NCBI RefSeq assembly: GCF_014646155.1
Contig: NZ_BMMX01000034.1
Span: forward strand, 1-60,864
Direction: 5' to 3'
DNA length: 60,864 bases
Origin: Mangrovihabitans endophyticus
Lineage (GTDB): Bacteria > Actinomycetota > Actinomycetes > Mycobacteriales > Micromonosporaceae
Both the position numbers and the translations under genes were made by a program. Below, one piece after another: positions 16,783 to 25,335 of this stretch (position 1 is the first letter of the stretch; each line of letters starts with the position of its first letter). The notes under the pieces were generated by a model, which was not told where the DNA came from, did not search any database, and was given only the letters and a program-made list of their open reading frames with translations.

Positions 16783-17444
16783 GCGACGTGCTGAGGGAGC
16801 TGCGCGCGGCGATCCTGCGCGGCGAGTACGCACCGCGGCAGCGGCTCATCGAGGCCGATCTGGTCGAACGCTACGCGGCCAGCCGGTTCGTGCTCCGCAA
16901 CGCGCTCAACCGGCTGGCCAACGAGGGCCTGGTGGAACTGCAGCCCAATCGCGGCGCCCGGGTGCGAGAGATCTCCATCGCGGAGGCCATCGAGATCACC
17001 GAGATCCGGCGGGCGGTCGAGGGCCTGGTGGCCGGGCGCGCGGCCGAACGGATCACCGACGCGGACATCGCCGCCCTGCGGGCCCTCGGCGCGGAGATGT
17101 CCGCCGTGGTCGAGCGCGCCGACATGCCCCGTTACTCGGAGTTGAACGCCCACCTGCACGCCTCCGTGCGGGAGATCGCGCAGCATGCCTCCGCGACGCG
17201 GATCATCGAGCAGCTAAACGGCCAGATGGTGCGCCACCAGTTCCGGCTGGCGCTGGTCCCTGGACGGCCGTCGAAGTCGCTTCCGGAACACCTGGCGATC
17301 ATCGAGGCGGTGTGCGCGCGCGACCCGGAGAAGGCGGAGAGCGCGATGCGTGTGCACCTCACGAGCGTGCTGAACGCCCTGCGCGGGTTCCCGGAGAGCC
17401 CGGCGGTCTACCACCCCGAGGTACGCAGCGAGGCGCGCCCCTGA
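16779..17444 (+). CDS. GntR-family regulator, FadR/FCD subgroup
   Basis: 221 aa from ATG 16779. Winged helix about 1-65 (LRELRAAILRGEYAPRQRLIEADLVERYAASRFVLRNALNRLANEGLVEL), then an all-helical FCD ligand domain with the metal/ligand histidine region (LNAHLHASVREIAQHAS, EHLAIIEAV, HLTSVLNALRGF). It probably represses the importer and ring-cleavage operons in response to an acid intermediate, via the ATTGTTGACAAT site at 13127. Start choice: an upstream in-frame GTG at 16668 lacks a ribosome site, whereas ATG 16779 overlaps the stop of a well-initiated leader ORF. Confidence 0.87.
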   Translation: MSDVLRELRAAILRGEYAPRQRLIEADLVERYAASRFVLRNALNRLANEGLVELQPNRGARVREISIAEAIEITEIRRAVEGLVAGRAAERITDADIAALRALGAEMSAVVERADMPRYSELNAHLHASVREIAQHASATRIIEQLNGQMVRHQFRLALVPGRPSKSLPEHLAIIEAVCARDPEKAESAMRVHLTSVLNALRGFPESPAVYHPEVRSEARP

Positions 17445-17558
17445 CGGGCCCGAAACGCCCATGGCGCGCTGTCGTGCTGGGCTCGACACCGCGTCATATG
17501 ATGCACCGCGGAGTGCCGGGAAGCCTGGTCGGCGACGTTGCTGACCTATGGAGGCGTC

Positions 17559-17669
17559 ATGGTTGCCCACCCGTGCACTCATCCCCGATACCGCGGCGCG
17601 CGCAGAGCCCTTCGCCACGCCGATCGGCCGGTCACCCCTATCTGTTTCTCCACCAAGGAGATGACATGA
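17559..17669 (+). CDS. Putative 36-codon leader peptide coupled to an ABC exporter gene
   Basis: TGGAGG lies 3-8 bases upstream of ATG 17559. The frame encodes a basic 36-residue peptide (starts MVAHPCTHPRYRG) whose TGA overlaps the ATG of the exporter ATPase (ATGA). The 221-base gap between the GntR gene and the exporter otherwise contains a near-palindrome GCGTCATATGATGC at 17491-17504. Ribosome-mediated attenuation of an export pump is one possibility; a chance ORF is the other. Confidence 0.35.
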   Translation: MVAHPCTHPRYRGARRALRHADRPVTPICFSTKEMT

Positions 17670-18592
17670 CCACGCCCACCGATGCGGCCATCTCGATCAC
17701 CGCGCTGCGCAAGACCTTCGGTGCCACCACCGCCCTCGACGGGCTCGATCTGCGCGTCGCGCCCGGTGAGGTGCACGGCTTCCTGGGGCCCAACGGCAGC
17801 GGGAAGACCACCACCATCCGTGTCCTGCTGGGACTGTTGCGCCCGGACGCCGGCGAGGTGCGGATGCTCGGCGGCGACCCGTGGCGGGACGCCGTCGCGT
17901 TGCACCGCCGCCTGACGTACGTGCCGGGCGACGTCACGTTGTGGCCGGGGATCACCGGCGGCGAGGTCATCGACCTGCTCGGGCGCATGCACGGCGGCAT
18001 CGACCGGCGGCGCCGGGACGAGTTGCTGGAGCAGTTCGACCTCGATCCGCGGAAGAAGGCGCGCACCTATTCCAAGGGCAATCGGCAGAAGGTCGCCCTT
18101 GTCGCGGCGCTCGCCTCGGATGCCGAGCTGTTGCTGCTGGACGAGCCCACCGCCGGCCTGGACCCGCTGATGGAGGCGGTGTTCCAGCGGTGCATCCACG
18201 ACCTGAAGCAGCAGGGACGCACGGTCCTGCTGTCCAGCCACATCCTGGCCGAGGTGGAGGCGCTCTGCGATCGGGTCAGCATCATCCGCCTCGGCCGCAC
18301 CGTCGAGTCAGGCACGTTGGGCGAGCTGCGGCATCTGACCCGGACGTCCATCGCGGTGGAGACCGCCGAGCCGCCGCAGGGCATCGACGCGCTGCCCGGC
18401 GTCCATGACCTGTTCGTCGAGGACCATCACGCCCGGTTCGACGTCGACACCGCCGAACTCGACGCCGTGGTGCGCAGGCTGGCACCGCTTGGCGTGCGCA
18501 GCATGACCAGCACGCCCCCGACGCTGGAGGAGCTGTTCCTGCGCCACTACGGCGACGAGCAGTCGAACGGTCGGAAGGTCGTCGGGTCATGA
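17666..18592 (+). CDS. ABC exporter ATP-binding protein (ABC-2 type)
   Basis: 308 aa. Walker A GPNGSGKTTT, signature YSKGNRQKVALVAALA (non-canonical SKGN in place of LSGG, common in this antibiotic/drug exporter group), Walker B LLLLDEPTAGLDP and switch His in LLSSHILAEVE. The C-terminal domain (PTLEELFLRHYGDE) is typical of DrrA/CcmA-like exporters. AAGGAG sits 5 bases before ATG 17666. It overlaps the membrane subunit gene by 4 bases. Confidence 0.9.
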   Translation: MTTPTDAAISITALRKTFGATTALDGLDLRVAPGEVHGFLGPNGSGKTTTIRVLLGLLRPDAGEVRMLGGDPWRDAVALHRRLTYVPGDVTLWPGITGGEVIDLLGRMHGGIDRRRRDELLEQFDLDPRKKARTYSKGNRQKVALVAALASDAELLLLDEPTAGLDPLMEAVFQRCIHDLKQQGRTVLLSSHILAEVEALCDRVSIIRLGRTVESGTLGELRHLTRTSIAVETAEPPQGIDALPGVHDLFVEDHHARFDVDTAELDAVVRRLAPLGVRSMTSTPPTLEELFLRHYGDEQSNGRKVVGS

Positions 18593-20166
18593 CCGGGACG
18601 TTCGGCCTGCTGCGCTTCCTGCTCCGCCGGGAGCGCCTCGGCCTGCCATGGTGGCTGCTCGGCGCCACGCTGCTCGTGCTGATCCAATCCACCCAGAGCC
18701 AGAGCCTGTACGGGACTCCACAGGCGCTGGCACGGCTGCGCGACACCATCGGCGCCAACACCGCGGTGATCGCGATGAGCGGCCCCACCGAGTTGCTCAG
18801 CGCCCTCGGCGGGGAGATCGTCTTCGAGATCTTCGCGTACGTGGCCATCGTGGTCGCCCTGATGAACATGTTCCTGGTCGGCCGGCACACCCGTGCCGAC
18901 GAGGAGTCCGGCCGGGCCGAACTCATCCGTTCCGCCCGGGTGGGCCGGCACGCCCCGCTGGTGGCCGCCCTCGCCCTGGCCGGGCTCGCCGACGTGGCCG
19001 TCGGCGCGCTGGTGTTCGCGGTGTCGGCGGGCACCGGGCTGCCGCTGGCCGGTTCGGTGCTGTTCGGCGCCGCGGTGACCGGGCTCGGTTGGGTCTTCGC
19101 CACGCTCACCGCGGTGGCGGTGCAGGTCTTCGAGAACACCCGGGCGGCGTACGGCGCCGTCGCTCTCGTCCTCGGCGCGGCGTACGTCTTCCGGGCCATC
19201 GGGGACGTCGGCGACGGCGCGGTCTCCTGGGCTTCGCCGATCGGCTGGGGACAGCGCACCCTGCCGTACGCCGACGACCGCTGGTGGCCGTTGCTGCTGC
19301 CACTGCTCACCGCCGCGCTGCTGGGTGCCGCGGCGGTGGGCCTGCTGGCGCACCGCGACTTCGGCGCCGGACTGGTGCCGCCGCGCCCCGGCCGGGCCAC
19401 CGCGTCCCGGTGGCTGCGCGACCCGTACGCGCTGGCCTGGCGTCTGCAACGCGGCACCCTGATCGGTTGGACGGCCGGCCTCGTCCTGCTCGGCGTCGCG
19501 TACGGCTCGCTCGGCGACAGCATGGAGCAGTATGTCCGGGAGAACCCGCAGATCGCCGATTTCCTCCCCGGCGGCGCCGACGACGTGGTCAACTCCTACC
19601 TGGCGGTGACCGCCGGGATGGCCGCGCTGTTGGCGTCCGCCTTCGGCGTGGCGAGCCTGTTGCGCGTCCGCGGCGAGGAGAGCTCCGGCCGCGCCGAGCG
19701 GGTGCTGGCCATGCCGGTCAGCCGGCTGACGTGGCTGGCCGCCCAGCTCAGCGTCCCGGTGCTCGGCAGCGCCGTGATGCTCATCGCGTTCGGTCTCGGC
19801 GAGGGCGTGGCGTACGGCATGACCGTCTCGGACGCCGGCCAGGTGCCGCGCCTCATCGGCGTCACCCTGACCTATCTGCCGGCGGTGTGGCTGGTCATCG
19901 CCGTGGCCGCGCTGGCCATCGGCTGGGTCCCCCAGCCGGCCGCGATCGTGGCGTGGGTGGTGATCGCGTACTGCGTCGTGGTGACGATGTTCGCCGAATC
20001 GTTCGACCTGCCCGACTGGGCGCAGTGGCCGTCGCCGTTCACCCACATCCCGAGGGTGCCATTGGCGGACTTCGCCGTTTCGCCGCTGCTGGTGACCGTG
20101 CTGGTGGCCGCCGTGGGAGTCGCCGCCGGATACGCCGGATTGCGCCGCCGCGATGTCGGCACCTGA
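18589..20166 (+). CDS. ABC-2 exporter membrane subunit with about 12 membrane segments
   Basis: 525 aa. Two homologous halves, each about six hydrophobic segments (for example YVAIVVALMNMFLVGRHTRADEESGRAELIRSARVGR and VASLLRVRGEESSGRAERVLAMPVSR), each with the EExxGRxE/LL motif typical of TnrB3-like polyketide exporter permeases. With the ATPase it probably exports a lipophilic compound, possibly a polyketide or drug. No biosynthetic cluster is adjacent, so the substrate is unknown. Confidence 0.87.
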   Translation: MTGTFGLLRFLLRRERLGLPWWLLGATLLVLIQSTQSQSLYGTPQALARLRDTIGANTAVIAMSGPTELLSALGGEIVFEIFAYVAIVVALMNMFLVGRHTRADEESGRAELIRSARVGRHAPLVAALALAGLADVAVGALVFAVSAGTGLPLAGSVLFGAAVTGLGWVFATLTAVAVQVFENTRAAYGAVALVLGAAYVFRAIGDVGDGAVSWASPIGWGQRTLPYADDRWWPLLLPLLTAALLGAAAVGLLAHRDFGAGLVPPRPGRATASRWLRDPYALAWRLQRGTLIGWTAGLVLLGVAYGSLGDSMEQYVRENPQIADFLPGGADDVVNSYLAVTAGMAALLASAFGVASLLRVRGEESSGRAERVLAMPVSRLTWLAAQLSVPVLGSAVMLIAFGLGEGVAYGMTVSDAGQVPRLIGVTLTYLPAVWLVIAVAALAIGWVPQPAAIVAWVVIAYCVVVTMFAESFDLPDWAQWPSPFTHIPRVPLADFAVSPLLVTVLVAAVGVAAGYAGLRRRDVGT

Positions 20167-20585
20167 CCGTGATCGTCGTCTCCCGAGTTCCGGGAACCGG
20201 TTGCCGACCGGGGGTGCCGGGTGATGTGCTGGCGAACATGCGCTCGGTATCCGTCCCGGTTGGCGACATCTTCACGATGTGCCTGATCGCGGTGACGGGC
20301 CTGGCGGTCGACGACCGGCTGTGTATGCGCGGCGTCGCCTGCGGCTGACCGGTCGGCGATCGGTCTTCGCCCGTGGCGACGCCTCCCGCCCCTGTCGACC
20401 ACCGATCGAGGACTGCGTGATGCCGACGACCGCCACTTCCCTCTCTTCACCCGCGTCCGTTTCGACGGCCGCCCGCGACGCGGCGCAGCCGACTTCGCTG
20501 CGCCGCTGGCGGGTGTGGCAGGCGGTCATGTCCGCCGTCCGGGCAGCGCATCGAGCCCGGGTGCCCTTCTGAGCGTCCGCGGGTG
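20167..20585. other. 419-base spacer with one possible small ORF (20420-20572)
   Basis: No recognisable gene. A 50-codon plus-strand frame starts at ATG 20420 behind CGAGGA and ends at 20572 (MPTTATSLSSPASVSTAARD..., ending in an Arg-rich helix RRWRVWQAVMSAVRAAHRARVPF). It could encode a small basic peptide, but nothing supports it beyond the ribosome site. A 7-bp stem CCGCGGG/CCCGCGG at 20577-20601 sits at the stop of the SQR gene and may help terminate it. Confidence 0.3.
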
Positions 20586-21791
20586 TCAGGCGCGCCCGCG
20601 GAGCATCAGGTTCCAATAGAGCGCGGGCAGCCCGTACCGCTTCAGATACCACATGTCGGTGCGCTCGCGGGTGGTGTCGATGAACGGGAAGCTGGGCGCC
20701 GGCTTCAAGCTGTAGTCGAACTCGGCGAGCAGCATCTTGTTGCGGGCCGTGGTCAACGGACACGACGCGTAGCCGTCGTAGGACGCCGGTAGTGGCCGGT
20801 TCGCGACCGTCGCGATGAGGTTGCGGGCCACCACGGGGGCCTGCTTCCGGATGGCCGCGCCGGTCTTGGAGTTCGGCGAGTTCCCCGCGTCGCCGAGCGC
20901 GAACACGTTCGGATAGCGCGTGTGCTGCATGGTGTTCTTGTCGATCTGCACGTAACCGGCCGGGTTGTCCGGGTCGGCCAGGGCTGTCGCCTTCAGCCAG
21001 TCCGGCGCCGACTGCGGGGGCACGATGTGCATCAGGTCGTAGGTGACGGCTTCCTTGCTGTCGTTGGCGTGGTTGACGATGATCGCCTGTCGGCCGGCGG
21101 CGTCGACCTCCACGAGCTCGCTGTTGAAGCGAACCTCGATACCGTAGCGCGCGGCGACCCGTTCCAGCTCGTCGGAGAACACCTTGACGCCGAACATGCC
21201 GGGCGTCGGCAGGACCAGCACGATGCGGATGTCGTCGAGCACGCCTTGCCGGCGCCAGTAGTCGGCGGCGAGGTAGGCGATCTTCTGCGGTGCGCCGGCG
21301 CATTTGATCGGTCCGGCCGGCATGGTGAAGACGGCCGTGCCGGAGCGGAGGTTCCGGATCAGTTCCCAGGTCTTCGGCGCCGTGGCGTACGTGTAGTTGC
21401 TGGACACCGCCGGCGTGTCCATGGCATCGGCCATGCCGGGGATCTTGTGCCAGTCCAGTTGGATCCCGGGGCAGACCACGAGGTGGTCATAGCTGACCCG
21501 CACGCCGCCGGCGGTGGTGACCAGCCGTTCCTCGGGGTCCACGTGCTCGGCCGCGTCCTTGATCCAGGCGACGCCCTTGGGCATGACCGACGCCTGCGGG
21601 CGCGCGCTTTCCCGCGCCGGGGCACAGCCGCCGCCGACCAATGTCCACAGTGGCTGGTAGTAGTGCGTCTCGGCCGGGTCGATCAGTCCGACATCGGGCG
21701 CCTGGGCGTGGCGGAGCCGCGCGGCGACGTCGATCCCGGCGCTGCCGCCGCCGAGGATGAGAACGCGGTGATGCAGGGCGGGTGGTGCCAT
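20586..21791 (-). CDS. sqr: Sulfide:quinone oxidoreductase
   Basis: 401 aa flavoprotein that oxidises sulfide to persulfide/polysulfide and reduces membrane quinone. FAD-binding VLILGGGSAGIDVAARL at residues 10-26. Redox-relevant cysteines C56 (VGGGCAP) and C164 (GPIKCAGAP) match the conserved SQR pair, with YASCPLTT downstream. The C-terminal YLKRYGLPALYWNLMLRG is the amphipathic membrane-binding tail. It lies 67 bases downstream of the persulfide dioxygenase gene on the same strand, so H2S oxidation and persulfide removal are co-transcribed. Confidence 0.92.
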   Translation of the reverse strand: MAPPALHHRVLILGGGSAGIDVAARLRHAQAPDVGLIDPAETHYYQPLWTLVGGGCAPARESARPQASVMPKGVAWIKDAAEHVDPEERLVTTAGGVRVSYDHLVVCPGIQLDWHKIPGMADAMDTPAVSSNYTYATAPKTWELIRNLRSGTAVFTMPAGPIKCAGAPQKIAYLAADYWRRQGVLDDIRIVLVLPTPGMFGVKVFSDELERVAARYGIEVRFNSELVEVDAAGRQAIIVNHANDSKEAVTYDLMHIVPPQSAPDWLKATALADPDNPAGYVQIDKNTMQHTRYPNVFALGDAGNSPNSKTGAAIRKQAPVVARNLIATVANRPLPASYDGYASCPLTTARNKMLLAEFDYSLKPAPSFPFIDTTRERTDMWYLKRYGLPALYWNLMLRGRA

Positions 21792-21858
21792 CACGGTGCC
21801 TCCGTTCAGGGTTGGGGTCGTCGGCGGACGCGTTCCGTCGGCGGCGGGCGGTGAGACG

Positions 21859-23241
21859 TCAACCGGTGGCCTGACCTGTCTGCACCGCCTCGGTGTAGTC
21901 GTCGTCGACATGGACGACGTGGCGGCCGGCGCGGTCGAGCAGGCTGGCCGCGATGGACGCCCGGAAGCCGCTCGCGCAGTGCACCCACAGCGTCCCGGCC
22001 GGGATCTCGCCGAGCCGGTCCAGCAGGGCGTGCAACGGGACGTGCACCGACCCTGGGATCGCTCCGTGCGCCCGCTCGTCGTCACGGCGGACGTCGAGCA
22101 CGGTGAGCTGAGCGCCGGTCTGCCCGCCGGCCGCAGGACCGGCGTCAACAGCGGCGGAGAGGTCGGCGAAGGTGGCGCGGCGGTAACCGCGGGTGGGCTG
22201 GCCGTCGGCGAGCCGGTGCAGCTCGCCGGTGGCCGCGCCGTCGGGACGGTCGATGCCGATGCGCACGAGCTGGCGCTGGGCGTCGGTGATCTGCTGCGGC
22301 GTCTCGCCGATCAAGGTCAGTGCCGTGCCCCAGGGGATGAGCCAGCCGAGGTAGGTGGCGAAATGCTGTCCCAGGGCGATGCTGATGGTGCCGGCCAGGT
22401 GGTCGGCGGCGTACGCGGTGCGGTCGCGCAGGTCGACCACCCACTCGCCGGCGCCGATCCGCTTCTGCAGCTCGGCCGGGCTGACCTGCGTGGGCGGAGA
22501 CAGGTCGACGGGGCCGGCGCCCTCGCGGTTGCGGGCACCCATGTGGGCGTAGTACGCCGGGTACGCGGTGAGACCGGCGACAAGCTTGGCGACAAAGGTG
22601 TCCTCGTCGTCGGCGGTGTACGCGTCGTTGCGCGCCTTCTCCTGGCCCAGGGTGCTGTCCGACCCGCCGGCGGCCGAGCCGGAGGAGCAGAAGCTGCCAA
22701 ATCCGTGGGTCGGGTAGATGCGCGCGTCATCGTCGAGCAGCTCGGCCAGCCGGTGCGCGGAGCGATACTGCGCCCGGGTCAGTTCGTCGGTGCGGTCCGG
22801 GTCGACCAGGTCGGTGCGCCCCACGCTGCCGTAGAGCACCGAGCCACCGGTGAACACCGCTGCCGGCCCGTCGCCGTCGGTGACCACGTAAGCAAGGTGG
22901 GTGTCGGTGTGCCCGGGCGTGGCGATCACCCGCACCCGCAGCCGTCCGGCCTGCAACTCGTCGCCGTCGGAGACCGACACGCGGTCGAAGGCGACGGCGT
23001 CCGCGGCATTCACCGCGTAGCGAGCTTCGTGGTCATGAGCGAGCTGCAGACCACCCGACACGTAGTCGTTGTGCACATGCGTCTCCAGCACCAGGATCAC
23101 CCGCAGCCCACGGGCGTCGAGCTCGGCTTGGAGACGATCCAGGTCCCGCTGCGGATCCACGGCGATCGCCGTCTCCCCGTCGTGCGCGAGATAGCTGCGA
23201 TCTCCGAGTTCGCTGGTCTCCACGACGACCACGTCAACCAT
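21859..23241 (-). CDS. Persulfide dioxygenase-rhodanese fusion (metallo-beta-lactamase fold plus two rhodanese domains)
   Basis: 460 aa. The MBL domain (about 1-240) has THVHNDY, PGHTDTHLAY and PTHGFGSFC metal motifs of the mononuclear-iron persulfide dioxygenases (CstB/BlrB type). Rhodanese domain 1 (about 265-350) lacks the active Cys (its loop reads LTLIGETPQQ). Rhodanese domain 2 has it in VHCASGFRASIAAS. It would oxidise glutathione/mycothiol or bacillithiol-like persulfide to sulfite and exchange sulfane sulfur. ATG 23241 is chosen because AGGGAGAGC precedes it; ATG 23262 has no ribosome site. Confidence 0.9.
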   Translation of the reverse strand: MVDVVVVETSELGDRSYLAHDGETAIAVDPQRDLDRLQAELDARGLRVILVLETHVHNDYVSGGLQLAHDHEARYAVNAADAVAFDRVSVSDGDELQAGRLRVRVIATPGHTDTHLAYVVTDGDGPAAVFTGGSVLYGSVGRTDLVDPDRTDELTRAQYRSAHRLAELLDDDARIYPTHGFGSFCSSGSAAGGSDSTLGQEKARNDAYTADDEDTFVAKLVAGLTAYPAYYAHMGARNREGAGPVDLSPPTQVSPAELQKRIGAGEWVVDLRDRTAYAADHLAGTISIALGQHFATYLGWLIPWGTALTLIGETPQQITDAQRQLVRIGIDRPDGAATGELHRLADGQPTRGYRRATFADLSAAVDAGPAAGGQTGAQLTVLDVRRDDERAHGAIPGSVHVPLHALLDRLGEIPAGTLWVHCASGFRASIAASLLDRAGRHVVHVDDDYTEAVQTGQATG

Positions 23242-23270
23242 GCCCCAGCTCTCCCTTGCCATCGCGTTCT

Positions 23271-23284
23271 AATGTCCGTACATT
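23271..23284. promoter_or_regulatory. Candidate UTRA-GntR operator (AATGT-CCGT-ACATT)
   Basis: A perfect 5-bp inverted repeat with 4-base spacer lies in the 111-base divergent gap between the persulfide dioxygenase operon and the GntR gene, 30 bases before the former. A related half-site GGACATT occurs at 23310. Position suggests control of both transcripts by the adjacent GntR. Confidence 0.5.
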
Positions 23285-23352
23285 ATGCGATGGAAGTCGA
23301 ACAAGCAAGCCGGACATTTAATCGGCAAGCGACGAATCCGGGGGTAGATGCC

Positions 23353-24177
23353 ATGCAGGAGCCAAGCGGTGCCGGCGCACGGCCGGTCGATCGCGCGCAG
23401 GCACTGCCGCTGTGGGCACAGGTGCATGCCGATCTGCGGCGGCGCATCGAGGACGGCGAGTTCGCCGCGATGTTCCCCGGTGAGCTGGCGTTGATCGACG
23501 AGTACCGGGTCAGCCGGCACACCGTGCGGGAGGCGCTGCGCCGGCTGCGCGACGACGGCGTCGTGGTGGCCGAGCGTGGCCGCCCGCCACGGCTGGCCGG
23601 CACGCCCGAGATCGAGCAACCGGTCGGAGCGCTCTACAGCCTCTTCGCCTCGGTCGAGGCCGCCGGGCAGGAGCAACGCAGCGTGGTCCGACGGCTTGAG
23701 GTGCGAGCCGACGGTGTCGTGGCGGTCCAGCTCGGCCTGGAGGAGTCCACTCCCCTGATCTATCTGGAACGACTCCGGCTGGCCGACGGCGAACCCCTCG
23801 CCGTGGACCGGGTGTGGCTGCCCGCCGCGGTCGCCACCCCGCTGCTGGAGGCCGATTTCACGCACACCGCGCTCTACACCGAGCTGGCCGCGCGCTGCGG
23901 CGTCCGCCCCACCGGCGGCCGGGAGAACATCCGCGCCGTCATCCCCACCCCGGCCGAACGCGCACAGCTCGGCATCGACGACACCGTCGCCGCCTTCGCC
24001 GTGGAACGCCTCGCCGACCACCACGGCCAGCCGCTGGAGTGGCGGACGACCCTGGTGCGCGGCGATCGCTTCAGCGTCACCGCCGCGTTCTCCGCCCGCA
24101 CGGGCTATCAGCTCGGCCTGGCCGGACACGCCCCGCGCCAGCGCCCCCGCGGACTCACCTCGATGGAGCACCGATGA
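23353..24177 (+). CDS. GntR-family regulator with UTRA ligand domain (HutC subgroup)
   Basis: 274 aa. Winged helix at about 18-88 (LPLWAQVHADLRRRIEDGEFAAMFPGELALIDEYRVSRHTVREALRRLRDDGVVVAERG), then a UTRA domain (STPLIYLERLRLADGEPLAVDRVWLPA, GRENIRAVIPTPAERAQLGI, EWRTTLVRGDRF). It overlaps the TauE exporter gene by 4 bases and is divergent from the persulfide dioxygenase/SQR operon, so sulfur compounds or their carrier molecules are the likely signal. ATG 23353 follows a G-run (23340-23344); an in-frame ATG at 23290 has no ribosome site and would cover the operator. Confidence 0.85.
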   Translation: MQEPSGAGARPVDRAQALPLWAQVHADLRRRIEDGEFAAMFPGELALIDEYRVSRHTVREALRRLRDDGVVVAERGRPPRLAGTPEIEQPVGALYSLFASVEAAGQEQRSVVRRLEVRADGVVAVQLGLEESTPLIYLERLRLADGEPLAVDRVWLPAAVATPLLEADFTHTALYTELAARCGVRPTGGRENIRAVIPTPAERAQLGIDDTVAAFAVERLADHHGQPLEWRTTLVRGDRFSVTAAFSARTGYQLGLAGHAPRQRPRGLTSMEHR

Positions 24178-24998
24178 CGCTGCTGTCCGCCGCCGGCCTG
24201 GGGCTGGTCATCGGCGTCGTGCTGGGCGGACTCGGCGGTGGCGGCGCCATCCTCACCGTGCCCGCCCTGGTCTACCTGCTCGGCCAGAGCCCGCAGGACG
24301 CCACCACCAGCAGCCTGATCATCGTCGGGCTCACCGCCGTGGTCGGCGCCGCCGGTCATGCCCGCGCCGGCACCGTGCGCTGGCGCACCGGCCTGACCTT
24401 CGGCGTCACCGGCATCGTCGCCGCCTTCGCCGGCACCGTCGCCAATCGCCACGTCCCGCCGCACGTGCTGCTCTACGGCTTCGCCGCCCTCATGATCGTC
24501 GCCGCGGCGGCCATGCTCCTGCAGACCGCCCGCCGCAGGCCGGCGATCGAACCGGCAGTGGAATCGGGCGGCGCTCGCGGGCCGGCCGGCTCCGTCGACG
24601 TGGCCCGGAAGGCGGCACCCACCCGGGGCAAGACCGCCACCAAAATCATCATCGCCGGGCTCGCGGTCGGCTTTCTCACCGGCTTCCTCGGCGTCGGTGG
24701 CGGGTTCGTCATCGTCCCCGCGCTCGTGCTGGCCCTCGACCTGCCCATGTCCGCCGCGGTCGGCACCTCACTGGTGATCATCGCGATCAACTCGGCCACA
24801 TCGCTTGCCGCTCGTGCGGGCGGCGATCCCGTCGACTGGGCGACCACCGCGCCGTTCGCCATCGCCGCGATGGCGGCCAGCCTCGGCGGGAGACGGCTCG
24901 CCGCGCGGGTTCCCGAGGCGATCGCCACCCGCGCGTTCGCCGTGCTCGTCCTGCTGGTCGCCGGTTACACCATCGCCAACACGGTGATCAGCTCCTGA
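24174..24998 (+). CDS. TauE/SafE-family sulfite or sulfur-anion exporter
   Basis: 274 aa with about eight hydrophobic segments in two repeats. Both repeats contain the family Gly-rich motif (GGLGGGGAILTVPALVYLLG and GFLGVGGGFVIVPALVLALD). ATGA overlap with the GntR gene indicates co-translation. In this island it probably moves sulfite or another anion produced by persulfide dioxygenase out of the cell. Confidence 0.88.
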   Translation: MTLLSAAGLGLVIGVVLGGLGGGGAILTVPALVYLLGQSPQDATTSSLIIVGLTAVVGAAGHARAGTVRWRTGLTFGVTGIVAAFAGTVANRHVPPHVLLYGFAALMIVAAAAMLLQTARRRPAIEPAVESGGARGPAGSVDVARKAAPTRGKTATKIIIAGLAVGFLTGFLGVGGGFVIVPALVLALDLPMSAAVGTSLVIIAINSATSLAARAGGDPVDWATTAPFAIAAMAASLGGRRLAARVPEAIATRAFAVLVLLVAGYTIANTVISS

Positions 24999-25197
24999 CG
25001 GACCGGTCCGCCGGCCGGTCCCCGTCCGCGCGTCCACGGCGCAGGGTTTCCTGCAGGCCGGCGCGCAGCTCGTCGTCGTTCATGACGAGGTAGACCAGGG
25101 GACAGTCCTGCGGGCCGGTGACATCCAGTTGGCACAACGTGCAGGGTTCGCCGGGCCGCAACGGGCACCGCGCGTCCGGTCGGCGTTTGCTCGTCAT
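24988..25197 (-). CDS. Small cysteine-rich protein (DUF6767-like)
   Basis: 69 aa. MTSKRRPDARCPLRPGEPCTLCQLDVTGPQDCPLVYLVMNDDELRAG has a C-x7-C-x2-C-x9-C pattern, suggesting a metal or thiol site. I recall similar small actinobacterial proteins being grouped as DUF6767; the function is unknown. GGGAGGAGCC immediately precedes ATG 25197, one of the best ribosome sites in the window. It overlaps the exporter 3' end by 11 bases in the opposite direction. Placement in a persulfide island makes a thiol-sensing or trafficking role conceivable. Confidence 0.7.
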   Translation of the reverse strand: MTSKRRPDARCPLRPGEPCTLCQLDVTGPQDCPLVYLVMNDDELRAGLQETLRRGRADGDRPADRSVRS

Positions 25198-25290
25198 GGC
25201 TCCTCCCACCTCGACGGTGACCGTGGCCGTTGTCGTCCGACATGGACGAAGGTCCCGATCTCGCCGGTCGTTTCGGCCCTACGGCATGGA

Positions 25291-25304
25291 TACCCCCCTG
25301 GGTA
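25291..25304 (+). promoter_or_regulatory. CsoR/CstR-type operator 1 (TACCC-N4-GGGTA)
   Basis: TACCCCCCTGGGTA, 31 bases upstream of the SQR-like flavoprotein start. Same half-sites as the three operators at 26578, 26931 and 28472. It is the most weakly extended of the four; the flanks show only short complementarity. Confidence 0.72.
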
Positions 25305-25335
25305 ATCTTGAATCGACGACTGAGGAGGCCATGAG

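Noticed and set aside
17666..20166. Antibiotic biosynthetic cluster around the ABC exporter
   Set aside because: No synthase or tailoring enzymes adjoin it; the exporter alone does not make a cluster.
21796..23352. Large plus-strand frame running into the UTRA-GntR gene
   Set aside because: It is antisense to the persulfide dioxygenase fusion, whose domains and start are clear; only the part from 23353 is a real gene.
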